Source of the DNA: TMED108 sp036166415
Lineage (GTDB): Bacteria > Fidelibacterota > Marinisomatia > Marinisomatales > TCS55
NCBI GenBank assembly: GCA_036166415.1
Contig: JAYZHP010000029.1
Span: 1 to 9,701 of the forward strand
Direction of reading: 5' to 3'
Length of the DNA: 9,701 nt
Below the pieces are notes generated by a model that had not been told where the DNA came from, ran no database searches, and saw only the letters and a list, made by a program, of their open reading frames with translations. Position numbers and translations under genes: made by a program. Below are positions 6,087 to 9,701 of the stretch, in pieces; the stretch's first letter is position 1, and every line of letters starts with the position of its first letter.

Positions 6087-7097
6087 ATGGGAAAACATAC
6101 ATTATTACTCATTGCACTTTTTTCCTTTGCTTTCATTGGTTGTGTTGAAACTTTAATTAATGTCACGGTATTCCCCGATGGTAGATATCATATGAAAATT
6201 GTTTCCAAAGGGGATAAAGAAGATATTGATAATAATGATTTTGTTCATCCATACTCTAGCGATTGGAAGACAGAAAAACGACAAGAAGAAAATGATGAAT
6301 CCAATCAACCTGTCCATATACTAAGCAGTGAAAGTTTATTAAATGATACGAGCCTGTTATCCAAAAATGATGTAGGAGCATTGCGCTATCCTATATCCGT
6401 TAAGTTCAACAAGGGAGTTTTTTCAGATACATACATATTGCATCAAATTTTTGAAGGACGTGCAATTGATAAAAAATATCCAACATTAGCAAGCGCACTA
6501 AATAAGCCGACCGATCAATCTTCTGAATTAATGGTTCAAACCGAGGTCGTGATGTATTGTCTATCTAAATCTATGGATGATATTGATTCTCAATTTGAGA
6601 TAGAACAATTATTAAAAGAACGGATGCTCAATCATTTTAATGGTGTTTTTTATAAAGCCGAGGAAGACGGTCAATTATTAGATATATTTAAATCAAATGC
6701 GATGGAATCTGTTGATATGATTAATATTCCTATGGAGCTAATTCGGTCAAATTTTAAACCTTTCGAAGATTTACTTCCAGCGCAATATGTTGATGCATGC
6801 ATTGAATCCATGCGCCCTTATATATATGAGGCAAATGTTACTATTCAATTAAATGATGATTCATTTAAATTTGCCAGTACCTTACCTGGAGCTATTTTTG
6901 AATCCAATGCTGATTCAACTTCAAATGATACGCTCTGGTGGTATTTTGATTTGAAAGATTTTATGAATGATTCATATACGATTGAAGCAGCATCAATCGT
7001 ATATTATCCTGAAAGAATTCAAAAGGCTGTTGTACTTGGTACTTTAATTATTTTATTTGTTTTATTTTTAATTGCAAAAAGAAAGGCTATATCGTGA
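6087..7097 (+). CDS. Lipoprotein with C-terminal membrane helix, function unknown
   Basis: I do not recognise a named family. The 336-residue product has a lipoprotein signal (hydrophobic stretch, then FAFIGC with C19) and a C-terminal hydrophobic helix at about 313-330 ending KRKAIS. The body starts with a strand-rich segment (INVTVFPDGRYHMKIVSKGD) and continues as a mostly polar mixed domain. The lipid anchor plus a C-terminal helix with a basic end suggests a protein held twice in the inner membrane, facing the periplasm, an outline also seen in LppM-like (DUF3153) proteins; no homology to them is claimed. The start has no visible Shine-Dalgarno (upstream bases are AT-only apart from a CC before the ATG). 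Its TGA overlaps the next gene's GTG, so the two are coupled. Confidence 0.8.
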   Translation: MGKHTLLLIALFSFAFIGCVETLINVTVFPDGRYHMKIVSKGDKEDIDNNDFVHPYSSDWKTEKRQEENDESNQPVHILSSESLLNDTSLLSKNDVGALRYPISVKFNKGVFSDTYILHQIFEGRAIDKKYPTLASALNKPTDQSSELMVQTEVVMYCLSKSMDDIDSQFEIEQLLKERMLNHFNGVFYKAEEDGQLLDIFKSNAMESVDMINIPMELIRSNFKPFEDLLPAQYVDACIESMRPYIYEANVTIQLNDDSFKFASTLPGAIFESNADSTSNDTLWWYFDLKDFMNDSYTIEAASIVYYPERIQKAVVLGTLIILFVLFLIAKRKAIS

Positions 7098-7516
7098 AAT
7101 ATATGATTACCGGCATTGTGGCACTAGTGACAATACTTCATGCAAAACCAAAATTTTCCGATCAACAAATTGCAGCAATGACCCCTCAGTATTTTAAGCG
7201 TAACCATAGTGCGCCAAAACTTACAGGCTTAAAAATTTATACTGATAAAGGCCAAAGGATTTATCAGGTAGAAATTCAAGTAAGCAGAAATCGATCAAAT
7301 GATGACCTGAGCTTTGCTGTTTCTGCTCTAGCTAATATGGGGCAATACGCAAAAAAACCATTCAAGAAATATGTGGTAGTTATGCACTCAGATGTTCGAG
7401 GAAAAAATGCTGATATTTGTGAAGCAAACTCAAGATGTACTGCAGATTATATGATACGAAAACAAGTTACATATGATCACTGGTATAAAAAATGTATCAC
7501 TTTTACTTCTGGATGA
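7094..7516 (+). CDS. Small exported protein, function unknown
   Basis: The 140-residue product begins at GTG 7094, overlapping the TGA of the lipoprotein gene (GTGA). An in-frame ATG at 7103 is possible, but AGAAAGG at 7080-7086 sits at the right distance only for the GTG. A short signal peptide is likely (residues 1-17, ending ILHA). The mature part includes a strand-rich middle (LTGLKIYTDKG, IYQVEIQVSRN), KKYVVVMHSDVRG, and three Cys at 109, 115 and 134 in the last third, which could form a disulfide or bind metal. No known domain is recognised. It lies between two other exported proteins in a run ending at ligA. Confidence 0.72.
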   Translation: MKYMITGIVALVTILHAKPKFSDQQIAAMTPQYFKRNHSAPKLTGLKIYTDKGQRIYQVEIQVSRNRSNDDLSFAVSALANMGQYAKKPFKKYVVVMHSDVRGKNADICEANSRCTADYMIRKQVTYDHWYKKCITFTSG

Positions 7517-7520
7517 GGAA
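7515..7520 (+). promoter_or_regulatory. Shine-Dalgarno supporting an ATT start at 7527
   Basis: GAGGAA overlaps the TGA of the upstream gene and stands six bases before ATT at 7527 (seven counted from the AGGA core). No ATG, GTG or TTG lies in the correct frame at that distance, so this site points to a non-canonical start for the next gene. Confidence 0.5.
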
Positions 7521-7526
7521 TCAATC

Positions 7527-7973
7527 ATTAAGTATTTATTTTTATTTGTTGTTACGTACATAATCTATGCTCAAGAATCAGAACTTAGCGGATTTGATTC
7601 TACAAGATTCATAGCTAATCAAAAATTCTTTCATCATCCAGAAAAGGTCCTATTTAATTCAAGGGCATTTAATCTTGAAGTGTTTGCTGATTTTGATAAA
7701 AAATTAATCAAACAGGTTAGTTTATTCTATCGAACAGATTCACAGCCCCGCTATAGGGAGGTCTCATTTCCTCCAAAAAGTAAACGTTATTCATATCGAT
7801 ATAATCCCCAAAAAAATCCTGCCAATTATATTACCTATTTTTTTACCGTGGAATTGAAAAACGGAAAAGTATTTGCAACGCCCATTGATAATGCCGGTGT
7901 GCTCAATCCAATTACAATGAATCTAGTGGACCCTGTCAAATACTATAAAGAAAGGGCTGAGGGTAAATACTAG
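7527..7973 (+). CDS. Small exported protein, probable ATT start, function unknown
   Basis: Initiation at ATT 7527 gives a 148-residue protein opening MKYLFLFVVTYIIYAQ, a textbook signal peptide in the same style as its neighbours, with GAGGAA correctly spaced. The alternative ATG at 7473 gives 166 residues but overlaps the previous gene by 44 bases, lacks a ribosome site, and puts an acidic stretch (LLLLDEESII) ahead of the signal core. The mature part looks like one beta-sandwich: a strand KQVSLFYRTDS, PRYREVSFPP, YSYRYNP, ITYFFTVELKNGKVFATP. That pattern is reminiscent of Ig-like or fibronectin-like domains, but no family is assigned. Four bases separate its stop from ligA. Confidence 0.72.
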   Translation: MKYLFLFVVTYIIYAQESELSGFDSTRFIANQKFFHHPEKVLFNSRAFNLEVFADFDKKLIKQVSLFYRTDSQPRYREVSFPPKSKRYSYRYNPQKNPANYITYFFTVELKNGKVFATPIDNAGVLNPITMNLVDPVKYYKERAEGKY

Positions 7974-7977
7974 CTAA

Positions 7978-9701
7978 ATGGAAATCAAAACAAAAATTCT
8001 AGACCTTAGAAAAAAATTAAATGATCATAATTATAATTATTATGTACTAAATGATCCAATTATTTCCGACTCTGAATATGATGTATTATTGCGAACCCTT
8101 CAAAATTTAGAACGACAATATCCAGAGCTCATCACAGCAGACTCCCCAACACAGCGCGTTGGCGCCTCCCCAATTGATGCATTTGAATCTATTGATCATA
8201 GAGTACCAATGCTATCGCTTGAAAATGCAATGGATTCTGATGAGCTAATCAGTTATTATAATAGAACAAAAAAAGGGTTGGGTGATGTTTCAGATATTGA
8301 TTTTATTGCTGAGCCTAAGCTAGATGGAATTGGCGTAGAGATCGTTTATGAAAATGGGAAGTTGAAATATGGACTCACTAGAGGCGATGGCATCAAGGGT
8401 GAAAATATTACTCAAAATTTAAAAACAATTAATGCGATTCCTCTTTCTCTTAGAACAAATCAAAGACCTGCTCCAAACCTACTTGAAGTAAGAGGTGAGG
8501 TTTTTATGCTTAAGGATAAATTTAAAGAATTGAATAATCATCGAAGCGATAATGAGCTATCTATCTTTGCCAATCCTAGAAATGCAGCAGCGGGCAGCCT
8601 TCGTCAGCTTGACTCTTCGGTTACCGCAAGCAGGCCACTTTCAATTTACTGTTATGAGCCTGGAGAAATAGATGGGGAAAATTTCGATACTCATAAGGAT
8701 TTTTTAAATGCGTTAACCGATTGGGGATTTCCAGTAAATAATGAAATCATTCTAACAAAAAATATTGATGAAATAGTTTCATACCATAATATGCTTGAAG
8801 CCAAAAGAAATGATTTACCTTATGAAATAGATGGAACGGTGTTTAAAGTTAATAATATTGAAAAGCGGAATACTTTGGGCTCACGTAGCAGGTCACCAAG
8901 GTGGGCTATCGCAGGAAAATTCAAAGCAGAACAAGTGACGAGTGTAGTACTAGATATTATAGCATCTATTGGAAGGACAGGTGCCATAACACCGGTTGCA
9001 AAATTAAAACCAGTTAATGTTGGAGGCGTAATTGTCACCAATGCAACATTACATAATCAAGATGAAATAGATAGAAAAGATGTAAGGATTGGGGATACTG
9101 TATGGGTTCAACGCGCGGGTGATGTTATTCCTGAGGTGGTAAAAGTTGTAAAGAGTAAAAGGCCAAAATCAACTTTGAAATACAAATTGCCAAACTCTTG
9201 CCCCGAATGTAGTAGCGAAATAGTGAGACCAAAAGGTGAATCGGTAGCGCGATGCCATAATCTATCTTGCCCGGCTCAAATCAAAGGGCGCATTAAGCAT
9301 TTTATTTCAAAGGGCGGTTTAGATGTTGATGGCTTTGGAGAAAAACTGGTGGATCAGCTTGTTGAAAAAAACATAATACGCACCTTTGATGATATATTTA
9401 AGCTACGCTTTGATGATCTCGTTGACCTTGATAGAATGGCAAAAAAATCAGCTGAAAACATTTTGGCATCAATTGAAATTTCAAAAAAAACTACTTTTGC
9501 AAAATTTGTTTATGCACTTGGCATAAGGAACGTTGGTGCACACTTATCTAAAGTGCTTGAATCAAAGTACAATGCAAATCTTAGAAAATTTCAACAAGCA
9601 ACATTTACTGAGTTAGAGTTAATTAATGAAGTGGGCCCAATTGTCGCAGAGGCGATTATACAATTTTGGTCAGATGAATCTAATCTTGCCATAATTGATT
9701 C
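7978..9701 (+). CDS. ligA: NAD-dependent DNA ligase LigA (3' end outside window)
   Basis: This enzyme seals nicks in duplex DNA in the cytoplasm during replication and repair, using NAD+. The 574 residues present include domain Ia (YYVLNDPIISDSEYD, residues 21-35; SLENAMD at 80), the adenylation motif AEPKLDG with nucleophile K114, GLTRGDGIKGENITQN, VRGEVFM (R172, E174), FANPRNAAAGSLRQLD, and EIDGTVFK (K290). The OB domain follows (IGRTGAITPVAKLKPV, NATLHNQDEI, RIGDTVWVQRAGDVIPEVV). A Zn finger uses C408, C411, C426 and C431, then helix-hairpin-helix repeats (GLDVDGFGEKLVDQLV, LGIRNVGAHL, EVGPIVAEAI). The BRCT domain, usually about 80-100 residues, lies beyond the edge. Unusual: the common WAIAYKF reads WAIAGKF (G313). 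The start has only a distant GAGGG, so coupling to the upstream gene is likely. Confidence 0.96.
   Translation, partial: MEIKTKILDLRKKLNDHNYNYYVLNDPIISDSEYDVLLRTLQNLERQYPELITADSPTQRVGASPIDAFESIDHRVPMLSLENAMDSDELISYYNRTKKGLGDVSDIDFIAEPKLDGIGVEIVYENGKLKYGLTRGDGIKGENITQNLKTINAIPLSLRTNQRPAPNLLEVRGEVFMLKDKFKELNNHRSDNELSIFANPRNAAAGSLRQLDSSVTASRPLSIYCYEPGEIDGENFDTHKDFLNALTDWGFPVNNEIILTKNIDEIVSYHNMLEAKRNDLPYEIDGTVFKVNNIEKRNTLGSRSRSPRWAIAGKFKAEQVTSVVLDIIASIGRTGAITPVAKLKPVNVGGVIVTNATLHNQDEIDRKDVRIGDTVWVQRAGDVIPEVVKVVKSKRPKSTLKYKLPNSCPECSSEIVRPKGESVARCHNLSCPAQIKGRIKHFISKGGLDVDGFGEKLVDQLVEKNIIRTFDDIFKLRFDDLVDLDRMAKKSAENILASIEISKKTTFAKFVYALGIRNVGAHLSKVLESKYNANLRKFQQATFTELELINEVGPIVAEAIIQFWSDESNLAIID

Noticed and set aside
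7473..7973. ATG at 7473 as start of the second small exported protein
   Set aside because: It overlaps the upstream gene by 44 bases, has no ribosome site, and spoils the signal peptide. It stays possible if ATT cannot initiate here.
7094..7973. The two small genes before ligA as one gene broken by a frameshift
   Set aside because: The second has its own signal peptide and ribosome site, and the first ends naturally, so two separate proteins fit better.
8820..9041. Minus-strand open frame inside ligA
   Set aside because: The plus strand here encodes conserved LigA motifs (EIDGTVFK through NATLHNQ), so the reverse frame is a by-product.

Overview
This window looks like a chromosomal piece of an uncultured Gram-negative bacterium from the Bacteroidota/Ignavibacteria/Marinimicrobia (SAR406, Fidelibacterota) neighbourhood. 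The support is compositional and by protein style: many short signal peptides ending in FAQ or SAQ, a Pmp-like surface beta-helix protein, CsgG-, FlgT- and LPP20-type envelope proteins without flagellar genes, an SLH-TPR lipoprotein, and AT-rich DNA. The lineage is an inference; no rRNA or other phylogenetic marker was compared.

Left part, minus strand (4676 down to 1): five closely packed genes read leftwards and probably form one operon. In order they encode a FlgT-like periplasmic protein, a second smaller protein with a related LPP20/FlgT_N-type module, a TlpA-like thioredoxin, a CsgG-like protein with a C-terminal membrane helix, and a surface beta-helix protein with GGA[ILV]/FxxN repeats that runs off the left edge. 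The gaps are 17, 16 and 44 bases, and the last junction is a one-base TGATG overlap.

Middle: the 4677-4873 region separates two divergent transcription units. It holds a 10-bp direct repeat spaced by 22 bp and a perfect 14-bp palindrome, which may be regulatory sites. To its right, on the plus strand, is an outer-membrane lipoprotein with TPRs and S-layer homology repeats, closed by a clear intrinsic terminator at about 6024-6057.

Right part, plus strand (6087 to the end): a visibly more AT-rich, tightly coupled run. It contains a lipoprotein with a C-terminal membrane helix, two small exported proteins of unknown function, and ligA (NAD-dependent DNA ligase), which is cut by the right edge before its BRCT domain. 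The second small protein appears to start at a non-canonical ATT codon.

Working model (inference): the divergent SLH-TPR lipoprotein and the minus-strand operon build or decorate an outer-envelope structure. Three proteins resemble components of flagellar H-ring or curli-export machinery, the thioredoxin may service a Cys pair in the CsgG-like protein, and the beta-helix protein is the likely displayed product. Nothing flagellar is visible, so this may be a non-flagellar use of these folds.
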